Assembly: GCA_964355675.1 (NCBI GenBank)
Contig: CAYHEC010000001.1
Coordinates: 1 to 64,000 of the forward strand
Direction of reading: 5' to 3'
DNA: 64,000 nt
DNA from: CAMBDS01 sp964355675
Lineage (GTDB): Bacteria; Electryoneota; AABM5-125-24; Hatepunaeales; Hatepunaeaceae
The notes beneath the pieces are model-generated. The model was not told where the DNA came from and ran no database searches. It saw only the letters and a program-made list of their open reading frames with translations. Positions 17,212-25,875 of the stretch are shown here, piece after piece. How positions within the stretch are numbered: the first letter of the stretch is position 1; the number at the start of each line of letters is the position of its first letter. The position numbers were made by a program, and so were the translations under genes.

Positions 17212-17714
17212 GCCTTATGTTCTGAATGAAAACTTGGTCCAAGAAGGGCGTTCCCAATGAAAAAGAATGAGAGCAGAGCCATCCCAACCGGAATCACTAA
17301 CTCCAGCACCCATAAGGGTAAAGAAAGACCGAAGATCAAATTATCTACAATTGTACCTGACTCGTATTCGCTTAGAAGAAATCTAATGGCATAGCCAGTC
17401 AGAAATAAAGTCATCATTCCAGCAACGATATTTACAATCCTCGCGACGGTAATTTTGACTCGCCCGTGCAGATAATGCTCAACAATGTCAATTCTTATGT
17501 GGCGATCTTGTGTCGCCGCGAGTATTCCACCAAGTAACGCTAACCAGAGAACGAGATAACGGAGATGTAGATCGGCCCAGCCAAGCCCCCCCCAATTAAA
17601 CCAGCGAAATACCAGTTGCATGGTGGCTAAAACTACCATCCACGCAAATAGCACGGTCGCCAGCCACTGGATCGCACTTTTTATTAGTCCTAATATCTTT
17701 GCGAGATATTTCAC
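17208..17714 (-). CDS. dctQ: TRAP transporter small permease (DctQ)
   Basis: The 168-residue, four-helix membrane subunit that joins DctM. The Trp-rich second segment (WFNWGGLGWADLHLRYLVLW) followed by LLGGILAATQDRHIRID is the family signature. It overlaps dctP by 4 nt upstream and dctM by 4 nt downstream. Confidence 0.93.
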   Translation of the reverse strand: MKYLAKILGLIKSAIQWLATVLFAWMVVLATMQLVFRWFNWGGLGWADLHLRYLVLWLALLGGILAATQDRHIRIDIVEHYLHGRVKITVARIVNIVAGMMTLFLTGYAIRFLLSEYESGTIVDNLIFGLSLPLWVLELVIPVGMALLSFFFIGNALLGPSFHSEHKA

Positions 17715-18736
17715 TTCAATTGTGCCGGATTGTTAGATTTGATCTTTGCCTCGGCAGTCGCGTTCAGTACCTGATCAAGCAAATCCTTGGAGTACAGGTT
17801 ACCAAGAAGTCTTTCTTGGACCTTCAATCCGATTTTTCGCATCTCGGAACGTTGTGAAGCAGTGGATGGCACTGACTGAAGTCCCTCCTTCAGCAAACGC
17901 TCGTAAGCTATGCGGTTATCATTGCGTGTTTTCTCAACCAGCTCTTTCAATCGTTTCTCAGAGATCGATATTAAAAAGGCTTGATGTTCTGGTTTCATTG
18001 TGTCAAAAGTCTTCTTATCGATTAAGACTGCCCCAACAGCGTTTGTGAATGGAATATCAGAGATGAACTTCAGCTTTGTAAACCATTGCAGAACAATGGT
18101 CGCCAATGCTGAACCGTAAACAGCATCGATCATCCCTGTCTGAAGTGAGAGTCTGACGTCAGTAACCGACAGTGAAACCGGTGTTTTCCCTAACTCGGCA
18201 TAGAACGCCGCGGCGAGTGGATCGCCCTCCCACATCCAAACCTTCAGTGGATCGAGGTCTTTAGGCGCTGCAACCGGTTTTTGAGCCATAAAGTAGATCC
18301 ACCCGACATCTGCCCACCCAAGTAAAATGTAACCCTTGTCGGCGAATTCACTGCGAAATCGGGGAGTCAGTTTTTCCTTGACGTAATCTATTTCGCTGTC
18401 ATTATCAAATAAGTAGGGTAGTTCGAATACTCTTGCCTGAGGCAGGATCTCACCCAGCCCGAACCCCGTGAAACCGCCTCCATTAATTTGGCCAAGTCTG
18501 ATTTTGCGAATAACGTCCGTCTCATCGCCCATCGACATATTAGGATAGAACTTGAATCCAACTTCTCCGCCGGTCGCCTTGCGCAAGTCATCATCGATCG
18601 ATCTCATTATCGTCATCCAAGCCGATCCTTCAGGGGCAAGTGTGGCAAAACGTATCAATTGAATGGCGTGACTCTGTTTGAATGGGACAAGAGTCGCCAT
18701 GCTGGTTATAAAAAGTGTCCTCGTTAAGAATCTCAA
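17711..18736 (-). CDS. dctP: TRAP transporter periplasmic substrate-binding protein (DctP)
   Basis: The extracytoplasmic receptor of the transporter, 341 residues with a signal peptide (about 1-24, ending QSHA). IRFATLAPEGSAWMT, the GFTGFGLGEI region, and VWMWEGDPLAAAFYAELGKTP are typical DctP features; the conserved Arg-containing ligand-binding region is not resolved by eye, so the substrate is unknown. It lies 11 nt downstream of the TatT lipoprotein gene, which suggests the pair binds ligand together. Confidence 0.93.
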   Translation of the reverse strand: MRFLTRTLFITSMATLVPFKQSHAIQLIRFATLAPEGSAWMTIMRSIDDDLRKATGGEVGFKFYPNMSMGDETDVIRKIRLGQINGGGFTGFGLGEILPQARVFELPYLFDNDSEIDYVKEKLTPRFRSEFADKGYILLGWADVGWIYFMAQKPVAAPKDLDPLKVWMWEGDPLAAAFYAELGKTPVSLSVTDVRLSLQTGMIDAVYGSALATIVLQWFTKLKFISDIPFTNAVGAVLIDKKTFDTMKPEHQAFLISISEKRLKELVEKTRNDNRIAYERLLKEGLQSVPSTASQRSEMRKIGLKVQERLLGNLYSKDLLDQVLNATAEAKIKSNNPAQLK

Positions 18737-18747
18737 TATTTTACCTT

Positions 18748-19617
18748 CTAAAATAATTCATCCCCTTGTCCCAAAAGTATCTTGGCGCGCTCCTTTGCAA
18801 CTTGGTTGAGAAGGTTGGCGTCGGGCAATTCGTCACTCTCGGCATTGATTATTTCGGTCAAGATTTGGTCGAAGAGATTTCTGTCAAGTGTTTGAACAGC
18901 ATAAGTTTGAGCGTATAACAATTTTCCCCAGAGGAACTTGCCGTCGGTCTGTTTAATGGCTTTATCGAAATACACTTTTGATTTCTTGGCGTCGCCACCT
19001 ACAATTGGCGGAAGAGTAGAGTAATATACTCCATAAAACCAATTCGGACCTGAAAAAAAGTAATTCTCGTCGCGCTCGTTTACCCATTCCATAAGCAATC
19101 GGGCTCTGGGAAACTCAGCTATCGCTAACGCGTCTGTGCGTGACAAGTTGATCCACCCCGCCAGTGCGATTGCTGTCCAGTAAACAGATTTGATGTCTTC
19201 ATTGTGAAGAGTTTCGATTGCTTTCTCGAATTCCTCGAATCGAGACTCATTCTGACCGAAAACGATATTGCGTTGACTTAATGCTTGTTTCCCATACTTC
19301 AAACTCCGTCGATATAGTTCCTTTGCTTTTTCAGGCTCATAAGGATCATAATACAGCATCGAATAGCCCGCAAATCCTTGAGATGCCAACGTCAAGAGAT
19401 GAGTGTTAGCCGGTGAAGCGACAAGCATTCCTTCCAATAGTTTCAGGTCAGAAGCCATTGCCGCTCTGGCAATGTCGGGATCTGTCTCACGCAACAACGA
19501 AGTCATTGCGTCATCAAAAAAAGGTTGTACAGATCGAATAACCAGCGATCTTCCCGCAGAACAACCCTCCAGAAGATAACACGAAATCAATAATAAAATA
19601 ATTACTGTTTTCTTCAT
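18748..19617 (-). CDS. TRAP-associated TPR lipoprotein (TatT-like)
   Basis: A 289-residue lipoprotein: the signal MKKTVIILLLISCYLLEGC has the lipobox LLEGC. The helical body (DPDIARAAMASDLKLLEGML, LLTLASQGFAGYSMLYY, PEKAKELYRRSLKYGKQAL) matches the TatT component family, the TPR protein T described with the TRAP system of Treponema pallidum (Tp0956/Tp0957). In that family TatT assembles with the DctP-type receptor and may pass hydrophobic ligands. The order T-P-Q-M here is the same. Its start overlaps the thyX stop by 4 nt. Confidence 0.88.
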   Translation of the reverse strand: MKKTVIILLLISCYLLEGCSAGRSLVIRSVQPFFDDAMTSLLRETDPDIARAAMASDLKLLEGMLVASPANTHLLTLASQGFAGYSMLYYDPYEPEKAKELYRRSLKYGKQALSQRNIVFGQNESRFEEFEKAIETLHNEDIKSVYWTAIALAGWINLSRTDALAIAEFPRARLLMEWVNERDENYFFSGPNWFYGVYYSTLPPIVGGDAKKSKVYFDKAIKQTDGKFLWGKLLYAQTYAVQTLDRNLFDQILTEIINAESDELPDANLLNQVAKERAKILLGQGDELF

Positions 19618-21107
19618 CCTCGCCTTTCGATCTCGGATTTGACCAATTCAAAATTGTCTTTTCCGGAGGCGAGAAACATCAGCGTCGGACATGATTTCAT
19701 TGCTAAAGCAACCATTCTTCCTGAAATTTGTCGGATATCCCACTGAGCGTGAGAGTCTTCCCTCAGGCGCGATAAATGAATCATCTCACGGATATTGGCG
19801 TGAAAAATCACTCGACGACGATGTGCGTTGGTCAATGCATATTGTGCCGCAAATGTATCTTCTTTAGGTAATGCCTTCAGCAAATCCTCGTAACATTCTC
19901 CGGCCGCAAGGATATACTCTCTAAAATCACTCTCCATTCCAGCATTGGTGATCGCAGGAGGAACTGTTATGTCAAGTCTCGGGTCGTATGGTTGAGAAAT
20001 AATTGTCGCGATGCGATGCCGTTTCAACTGCGCAAACGCGGATGCTGAAACAACAACGCTAAAAGTAAAAGAGGCAAGCTCGAACTCGCGGCGAACAGGA
20101 CTGTGAGGCGTCAGGTAACGATGAGCTCGAGCAATCAATTTGGAAATGTCGTCATCATCCATGCATTCAATGCGATCGATTAGTGATTCAATAGACGTAC
20201 CGGTAACGCGCATACCCATTGCCGCGGAAACAACTCGTTCAGCGTGCACAGGTTCGTTTATTAAACTCACATCATCGCCTGACAGATATGGTAAAACCTC
20301 CTTTTGTTGGAAGGTGAGAAATATCTCTTCGTTACTCTCCTTCCAATTTGACATCGCGTCTGTATATTTTATCAATGATGGCGTCAGGCTCCGTAAGAGT
20401 TTCGCCATCTGATTACCCATATCCCTTACTTCGCTCAGGTTGGAATGAGTTGATTGCTGAATAACCCACTCGGCGCTACGGGCATTGATCGTCATCCCAA
20501 CCTGCCCCCGGCAGGCGAGTGGCAATAAATAACGTGCGTCTTCACGAGCTCTTCCCTGTCGGTCACGATCTGGTAAATCTTGATGAAACTCTTCAAGTCT
20601 TTCCGAGATTTGTCGATATCCATCGAATAGTTTTCCACAGAGAGATTGGAAGGTCCCTGCTTTACCAGCTCTGATTATCTCTTCAGGAGTGACAAAATCG
20701 CCAGCCATTGAGATGTATCTCTGTGAAGATTCAGTATAGGAAGCAAGCCGATGCCCCTCCAATTCCTCCAGAGCAAGCCGTGAAGCATCAGTCACATCGA
20801 TGTTGAATACCGCGTGTTCTGATACAGAAGCGTGGCCAAGTCCGAAGACAATTCGTTCGTTTGATTGTCTCGCTCGACTGACAGAACTACGCGCGTCGCG
20901 ACGTAGTTCTCTGACTCCTTTATCGCTTCGGCTTATACGAGCGTAGGCCGCAGAAATCGTCTCCGGCGTTAGCGGTTCCTCGGCCAACCGGTCGAGTAAA
21001 TCTGAAATGGTGGTAGGATCGGCTCCTTGACGATGCAGATCGATTACCTGCTTAAGCAAGTCAATCGTATCTGCGTCAAGATTGTATCCGGCTAACGTAA
21101 TTCGCAT
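19614..21107 (-). CDS. thyX: Double-domain FAD-dependent thymidylate synthase (ThyX-like)
   Basis: ThyX makes dTMP from dUMP with FAD and methylene-tetrahydrofolate; normal proteins are about 220-250 residues, while this one has 497 and two ThyX-like halves. The first half has the HASVSEH motif (92-98) and GHR...S (118-128) followed by QRY, but lacks the first Arg of the RHRx7S motif. The second half has RHR at 363-365 but Pro instead of the Ser, and carries the LREDSHAQWDI dUMP-binding stretch near 448, which is eroded in the first half. The motifs therefore complement each other. It overlaps tatT by 4 nt; a divergent promoter region lies upstream. Confidence 0.88.
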   Translation of the reverse strand: MRITLAGYNLDADTIDLLKQVIDLHRQGADPTTISDLLDRLAEEPLTPETISAAYARISRSDKGVRELRRDARSSVSRARQSNERIVFGLGHASVSEHAVFNIDVTDASRLALEELEGHRLASYTESSQRYISMAGDFVTPEEIIRAGKAGTFQSLCGKLFDGYRQISERLEEFHQDLPDRDRQGRAREDARYLLPLACRGQVGMTINARSAEWVIQQSTHSNLSEVRDMGNQMAKLLRSLTPSLIKYTDAMSNWKESNEEIFLTFQQKEVLPYLSGDDVSLINEPVHAERVVSAAMGMRVTGTSIESLIDRIECMDDDDISKLIARAHRYLTPHSPVRREFELASFTFSVVVSASAFAQLKRHRIATIISQPYDPRLDITVPPAITNAGMESDFREYILAAGECYEDLLKALPKEDTFAAQYALTNAHRRRVIFHANIREMIHLSRLREDSHAQWDIRQISGRMVALAMKSCPTLMFLASGKDNFELVKSEIERRG

Positions 21108-21198
21108 TGTACCTATTGGTAGATTATAACAACAAAGTTACCAATCTTCGACGCGAGAGACAAGTCATCTGACTAATCTATATTTAACATTATTCTAT

Positions 21199-21226
21199 TT
21201 GACCCTCTTATTTAGAAAACTATATT
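21199..21226 (+). promoter_or_regulatory. Candidate promoter for a possibly leaderless transcript
   Basis: TTGACC (21199-21204) and TATATT (21221-21226) are separated by 16 nt. The -10 box ends only 5 nt before the ATG at 21232, so transcription from it would begin at or next to the start codon; no Shine-Dalgarno is seen before that ATG. This is inference from sequence only. Confidence 0.4.
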
Positions 21227-21231
21227 GAATC

Positions 21232-22335
21232 ATGACTCAACTCAAAATTATTACTATCTCCGTTATCCTTGCTTTCGTGTCTCTTCTCGCTGGCTGTCTT
21301 GAGCACAGGTATCGTATTACTGCTCAAGCTGATAAATCAGTTGGTGTGGAATACGAGCTACGCGGTGATCGAGTCGATCTTGAAGACGGGAATGAATTGT
21401 TACCGGACTCAATGATATGGTCGGTTGTGCGGAGTATTGAGGAGACTGAAGATCAGACCACTCACATATTGAAAGGCTTTCGTTTTATAAAGACCTTCGA
21501 AGAGCTGGGATCTTCACTCGACTGGCAAAAGGGCGCTGAAGACAGTATTTACTTTCGTCCTCAAATTTCTCTAACTGCTCGGTCGATTGTATTTGGCAAA
21601 ATTTGGTTCTTCAGCACAGTCATCCCGTCACGCCGGTTTATAGAATCTTTTGGCGATATATGGGATTACGTTCCAGAAGAATGCCGGGTTATCGAGAATG
21701 AAAACGACTTAAAGAATGTCCCCGCTGACGAAGTGAAGATGCTTGAGCGAAAATTCGGTCTGGGAGTCATTCAATGGAATCGTGCCCGTTACGAACGGTC
21801 ATTCGATCGCGTTTGGCAAATTTGCGCCGCTCAGAATCTCCTGATCCCTGACGAAAATCAAATTGGCCTCTCGGTTGCCAAAGCCGGTTGGGTAGATGAT
21901 CTGCACCTTTACCTTAATTCTCTCGATGTCGGCGAGCCTCAAACTGCAAATTTAAACTGGTGGACTGACATCAAGGGTAACTTCATTGATCGATTCTCGA
22001 ATCTTGTTCCTCAGGACAATATTGAGATTGTGGGCAGAATTGCCGATGCTATAGAGAGAAATTATCTTATTTCTAAGGATCTTGAGGACGATAAATTCCT
22101 GTTTGATCTTACTTTGCCAGGATTTATCTCGGCTGGAAATGGTATCAGGACAGAGCAAACCGTTAGCTGGAACGTATCCGGAAAAGACATTGCCAACGAG
22201 GATGTAATATTGACCGCCTCGACATTTCAGCTCGATTTTGCTCAGATAACCGGAACACTATTTTTGATCGCCTTAATAGTTTGGGGTTTAACCCGTCGAA
22301 AAAAAAGAACTACTATTGGAACCATCGTTGAATGA
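21232..22335 (+). CDS. Lipoprotein of unknown function with C-terminal membrane segment
   Basis: Not recognised. The 367-residue product starts with a lipoprotein signal (LLAGC at about 18-22). The body is mixed alpha/beta with no repeats, and a single hydrophobic segment near the C-terminus (GTLFLIALIVWGL) is followed by a basic RRKK tail, as expected for cytoplasmic anchoring. A protein with both a lipid anchor and a C-terminal membrane helix facing the periplasm between them is plausible. The suhB-like gene overlaps its end by 20 nt, so the two are probably co-expressed. Confidence 0.75.
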   Translation: MTQLKIITISVILAFVSLLAGCLEHRYRITAQADKSVGVEYELRGDRVDLEDGNELLPDSMIWSVVRSIEETEDQTTHILKGFRFIKTFEELGSSLDWQKGAEDSIYFRPQISLTARSIVFGKIWFFSTVIPSRRFIESFGDIWDYVPEECRVIENENDLKNVPADEVKMLERKFGLGVIQWNRARYERSFDRVWQICAAQNLLIPDENQIGLSVAKAGWVDDLHLYLNSLDVGEPQTANLNWWTDIKGNFIDRFSNLVPQDNIEIVGRIADAIERNYLISKDLEDDKFLFDLTLPGFISAGNGIRTEQTVSWNVSGKDIANEDVILTASTFQLDFAQITGTLFLIALIVWGLTRRKKRTTIGTIVE

Positions 22336-23212
22336 CATCGGAGTAGATTGGAGCCTTCTGGCCGCTGAAACGGCAGAAATTGGCGGTAAAGTGCTTAACG
22401 ACTATTTCGGTCATGTTGATTCGAGCTCCATCCAAGCAAAAAAGGATAATGATTGGGTCAGCGCCGCCGACCGTGCCTCCGAATCGGCTATTATCGAGTT
22501 TCTTTCTCGCAAAGCTCCGGGACACGGTATATTTAGTGAAGAGGCTGGTTATCTTCCCCCGTCTAAATCGGGGAATCAATATTGTTGGATCATTGACCCT
22601 CTCGACGGTACAACCAACTTCCTGCGCGGATTTCCGATCTGGGCGGTCTCGGTTGGACTGGAATTTCGATCAGACAGAAACAGTAAATGGGGTGAAATCA
22701 TCGCCGGAGCTGTCGCTATTCCTCCAACCGGCGAGTTGTTTCGTGCATCAAAAGGAGGCGGCGCCTATCGGAATAACAAAAAAATCCATGTTGGCATCGG
22801 TCACGATCTTCGTCAGTCACTATTAGGAACCGGATTTCCTTTCCGAGTCCCCCACCTGCTCGATCAACACCTCGATATATTCAACTTAATTCTTTCGAAG
22901 TGCGCCGATGTTCGCAGACCTGGGGCGGCCGCTGTCGATTTGTGTTACGCAGCGATGGGAATTTATGACGGGTTTTGGGAGTTCGACCTCTTCCCATGGG
23001 ATGTTGCGGCTGGGTCTTTAATTATTGCTGAAGCCGGGGGCATAGTCAGCGGTATATGTGGAGAAGATGATTTCCTTACGACTGGCGACATACTAACGGC
23101 AAATCCAAGGATTTATTCTGAATTACTTGACCTCATATCTACGAGTTTATCAGGACTCACTCTCCCTCGCCCAATTGACAAAGGCCCTTTAAGAGATTGG
23201 CAAAAAGCATAG
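22316..23212 (+). CDS. Inositol-monophosphatase family phosphatase (SuhB/CysQ-like)
   Basis: A Mg/Li-dependent phosphomonoesterase of the inositol-phosphatase/FBPase fold. FSEEAGY gives the metal Glu; DPLDGTTNF near 93 is the family signature, and FPWDVAAGSLIIAEAGG near 228 is the second. The 298-residue length is usual. Substrate may be inositol phosphate, a sugar phosphate or PAP. The start is TTG at 22316, overlapping the upstream lipoprotein gene; a second TTG lies four codons later. A perfect 30-bp palindrome begins at its stop. Confidence 0.9.
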   Translation: MEPSLNDIGVDWSLLAAETAEIGGKVLNDYFGHVDSSSIQAKKDNDWVSAADRASESAIIEFLSRKAPGHGIFSEEAGYLPPSKSGNQYCWIIDPLDGTTNFLRGFPIWAVSVGLEFRSDRNSKWGEIIAGAVAIPPTGELFRASKGGGAYRNNKKIHVGIGHDLRQSLLGTGFPFRVPHLLDQHLDIFNLILSKCADVRRPGAAAVDLCYAAMGIYDGFWEFDLFPWDVAAGSLIIAEAGGIVSGICGEDDFLTTGDILTANPRIYSELLDLISTSLSGLTLPRPIDKGPLRDWQKA

Positions 23213-23238
23213 AAGTCAACATTAATGTTGACTTCTAT
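23209..23238. terminator. 30-bp perfect palindrome between convergent genes
   Basis: Arms ATAGAAGTCAACATT and AATGTTGACTTCTAT form an uninterrupted palindrome overlapping the stop of the phosphatase gene, between convergent suhB-like and tatA genes. As RNA it is a 13-bp stem with a TTAA loop; T-richness on both sides is only moderate. A bidirectional terminator is the likeliest role. Confidence 0.65.
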
Positions 23239-23266
23239 AACTTATATTTCGAATACCAGAAAATTC

Positions 23267-23464
23267 TCAGGATGGTTTTGAGTCTCCGTTGGTTTTCTTG
23301 GAATCATTTGACGAACTACTGCTTTCGTCTCCTTCTTTGAGTCCTTTCTTAAACTCATTGATCCCCGAACCGAATCCCCGCATAACTTCCGGGATTTTTT
23401 TCGCGCCAAAAAGCAGGATGACAATCACAACAATTAGCGCGATCTCCCAAGGTCCAAATCTCAT
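23267..23464 (-). CDS. tatA: Sec-independent protein translocase TatA
   Basis: A 65-residue TatA: short N-terminal FGPWEI, one hydrophobic helix (ALIVVIVILLFG), the FGAKKIPEVMRGFG hinge and an amphipathic helix (INEFKKGL), then a Ser-rich tail. It builds the pore that exports folded proteins. It ends the respiratory cluster that encodes a Tat-dependent Rieske protein, which is an obvious client. TatC is not in the window. Confidence 0.93.
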   Translation of the reverse strand: MRFGPWEIALIVVIVILLFGAKKIPEVMRGFGSGINEFKKGLKEGDESSSSSNDSKKTNGDSKPS

Positions 23465-23503
23465 ATTACTACTCCAAGAATGATCGTTCTCAAGCAGATT
23501 ATT

Positions 23504-24796
23504 CTATTCCTGCTTCTTACTTATTTCCTTGATCTTAAGACCCAACGCTACAGTCACCAAAATTAGAAGAGCTGTGATTATTGCATAATACATCCTTCTG
23601 CGTTCGGTCTCGCGCACAGCTTCTTGTCCCAGTGATTCGACGCCATCCAATGAGGTGTCAGAACGTTGCATATAAGGAATGAATTTTTCAAGATTAAAGC
23701 CGTGAACGCTTGTTCTTAATTCCATCCGCGCCTGAAGAACCTCGCTCTTAAGCTTCCATCGAGCATCAGAGACTTCCATCCCCTGCTGTTCTGCCAACTC
23801 AATGACTTCCTTCACATGTTCCAGCCGGATTTCGAGGCTGTCAAGGTCAGCAGACATGACCGAAGCTGTATTCCATCCAGGGTCGCCATTGGTATGGCAC
23901 TGAATGCAGACCGCCCCTTCTCTAATTCCAATCAGACTGTTAGTCGGATGTACAATTGTATGAATTCTGGCGATCGGATTGTTTACGTCGGGTGACGCCT
24001 GATGACAGAAAGCGCACTCAGGAATGCCTAATGCGTCGAAGCCTTCCTTATGAGGAGAACCTCGGAATAGTTCGCCGTTAAGAGAATGACATTGCGTACA
24101 AACCTGCCCGATCTGAGATACGCCTGGAGGAGCCGCTCCATGATTTCCGTGGCAGTCGTTGCACACTGGTGCGCCCATGTCGTTCTTCACAAATAAAGCA
24201 TACCCATGTACGTTAGCTGAGTCGGCATACTGGGCAAACTGGTTCGTCGGAATTCCATAAGAAGCCATCTTTGCCGCGTCTGAATGACAATGCGAACAAG
24301 TGGCTGGGACGTTTTTGGGATAGACCGTCGAGCGGGAATCCTTGACCGAGAATATACCATGTGCCTTATGGCAGGAAGTACATGTCGCTACATTCTGGTC
24401 GCCAGTCTTTAGAAGTTCGCCATGGCGGCTCGTCCAATACTTCTCAACCTGGTCTGTCGCAAGGGAGGGATTGTATGGGCGCATCACACGCGGATCGCTG
24501 TGACACTTACCACAGAACTGTGGGATGTCCTTTTTCTTAGGAGCGCCTACAAAGCCATGCTTGGGACTCATCGATTCTTCATCTGCGATTGATGGATCAC
24601 CGCCATGACAGTCCTTGCATGATAGACCGGCGCGGGTATGTATATCATCCTTAGAATCGAGGATAATCTGTTCGTGAATTTCCTGATGGCACGCGATGCA
24701 AGAGTTTGCGGCAGTAGTTGCAAATACCATATTTGCAAAACCTAATTGAAGGGCCGCAACAAGAACAATGGTGCGAGGGAGATAGCTGATTTTCAT
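23504..24796 (-). CDS. Nine-heme membrane-anchored cytochrome c
   Basis: 430 residues with a signal peptide (cleavage near MVFA-TTA), nine CxxCH heme sites (CIACH, CKDCH, CGKCH, CTSCH, CSHCH, CNDCH, CTQCH, CAFCH, CIQCH) in the first 300 residues, a helical stretch and one C-terminal transmembrane segment (AIITALLILVTVALGL). It lies 8 nt downstream of the cytochrome b gene, where cytochrome c1 would be found in a classical bc1 operon, so it probably takes electrons from the Rieske protein. Acceptor downstream unknown. Confidence 0.92.
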   Translation of the reverse strand: MKISYLPRTIVLVAALQLGFANMVFATTAANSCIACHQEIHEQIILDSKDDIHTRAGLSCKDCHGGDPSIADEESMSPKHGFVGAPKKKDIPQFCGKCHSDPRVMRPYNPSLATDQVEKYWTSRHGELLKTGDQNVATCTSCHKAHGIFSVKDSRSTVYPKNVPATCSHCHSDAAKMASYGIPTNQFAQYADSANVHGYALFVKNDMGAPVCNDCHGNHGAAPPGVSQIGQVCTQCHSLNGELFRGSPHKEGFDALGIPECAFCHQASPDVNNPIARIHTIVHPTNSLIGIREGAVCIQCHTNGDPGWNTASVMSADLDSLEIRLEHVKEVIELAEQQGMEVSDARWKLKSEVLQARMELRTSVHGFNLEKFIPYMQRSDTSLDGVESLGQEAVRETERRRMYYAIITALLILVTVALGLKIKEISKKQE

Positions 24797-24804
24797 AATG
24801 CTCC

Positions 24805-25875
24805 TCAGTTGATTAAATAGCCGAGGACGGTAAATACGGCAAAATAGGCAAGCCCAAAGACGCCAATGACGTCAAGAAGCCGTGTTCGTCGTCCCGCACT
24901 TGAGGCTCGGTCAAGGAATGGTAGAAGCACAAGCGCTGCTCCACCCAATCCCATCGCCATGACGCCGAGCATCTCACCCTCGAATGGCCCAATATGAGGG
25001 GGGAGCATCTTAAGAGATTGAAAAACGAAGAGGAAGTACCATTCCGGTTTAATTCCTGCTGGTGCGGGTGAAAAGGGATCAGCTTTGACGCCAAGCTCCC
25101 ACGGGAAAAAGACCGCAAGGAGAATCAATACATCCAATACTACCAGCCAGATTAGCAGATCGCGGAGCATAAAGTCTGGCAGAAACGGCATAGACCGCTT
25201 CTTAGCGCCAGAATGTTCAACTCCCATTGGCTCAGACATCCCCTGAATCTGAACGAAGAAAAGATGCAGTCCAAGTATGAACGTGAAAACGGGCGGAAGG
25301 ACAGACACATGCAAACCGAAAAATCGAGATAAGGTCGCCCCAGTTACATCCGCTCCGCCACGCATCAGCTTAAGCAGAAAATCACCAATCAACGGGACCT
25401 GACGTGCGCTATCGGTTCCGACTTTAGTTGCAAAGAAGGAAAGTTCGTTCCAGGGAAGAAGGTAACCGCTAAAGCCAAAAGCCATTAACAAAAACAACAT
25501 TCCGACGCCTGTTACCCAAGTCATCTCGCGCGGGGCTCGATACGACCTGTGGAAGAAGACGCTGAACATGTGGATCAAAGCTGTTAGTACCATTAAATTG
25601 GCCGACCAGGAATGAATCCCGCGCAACAACCAGCCAAATTTAACTTGAGTGATGATGAATTTGACACTCTCGAATGATGATTCAGAACCGGGGCGGTAGT
25701 AGAACAAAAGGAACAGCCCAGTCATCACCTGTACACCGAAAAGGAAAAGCGTGATTCCTCCGAAGTAGTACCACATCGTTCCATGATGTACCGGAACGCT
25801 TTTCTCTTTTGAGAAATAGAGCAGTTGCTCTATTTTGTACCGTTGATCCAGCCAACTGTAAATTTTTTCGATCAT
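24805..25875 (-). CDS. petB: Cytochrome b of a quinol-cytochrome c oxidoreductase
   Basis: The membrane subunit that oxidises quinol. Heme-binding His pairs are seen in GIHSWSANLMVLTALIHMF and GLHVSVLPPVFTFILGLHLF; the latter pair has 14 residues between the His, as in b6-type rather than bc1-type proteins. The quinol-site motif PEWYFLFVFQ is present in the C-terminal half, so b6 and subunit-IV-like parts are fused in 356 residues, short for a fused protein. It overlaps the Rieske gene by 4 nt. Confidence 0.95.
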   Translation of the reverse strand: MIEKIYSWLDQRYKIEQLLYFSKEKSVPVHHGTMWYYFGGITLFLFGVQVMTGLFLLFYYRPGSESSFESVKFIITQVKFGWLLRGIHSWSANLMVLTALIHMFSVFFHRSYRAPREMTWVTGVGMLFLLMAFGFSGYLLPWNELSFFATKVGTDSARQVPLIGDFLLKLMRGGADVTGATLSRFFGLHVSVLPPVFTFILGLHLFFVQIQGMSEPMGVEHSGAKKRSMPFLPDFMLRDLLIWLVVLDVLILLAVFFPWELGVKADPFSPAPAGIKPEWYFLFVFQSLKMLPPHIGPFEGEMLGVMAMGLGGAALVLLPFLDRASSAGRRTRLLDVIGVFGLAYFAVFTVLGYLIN

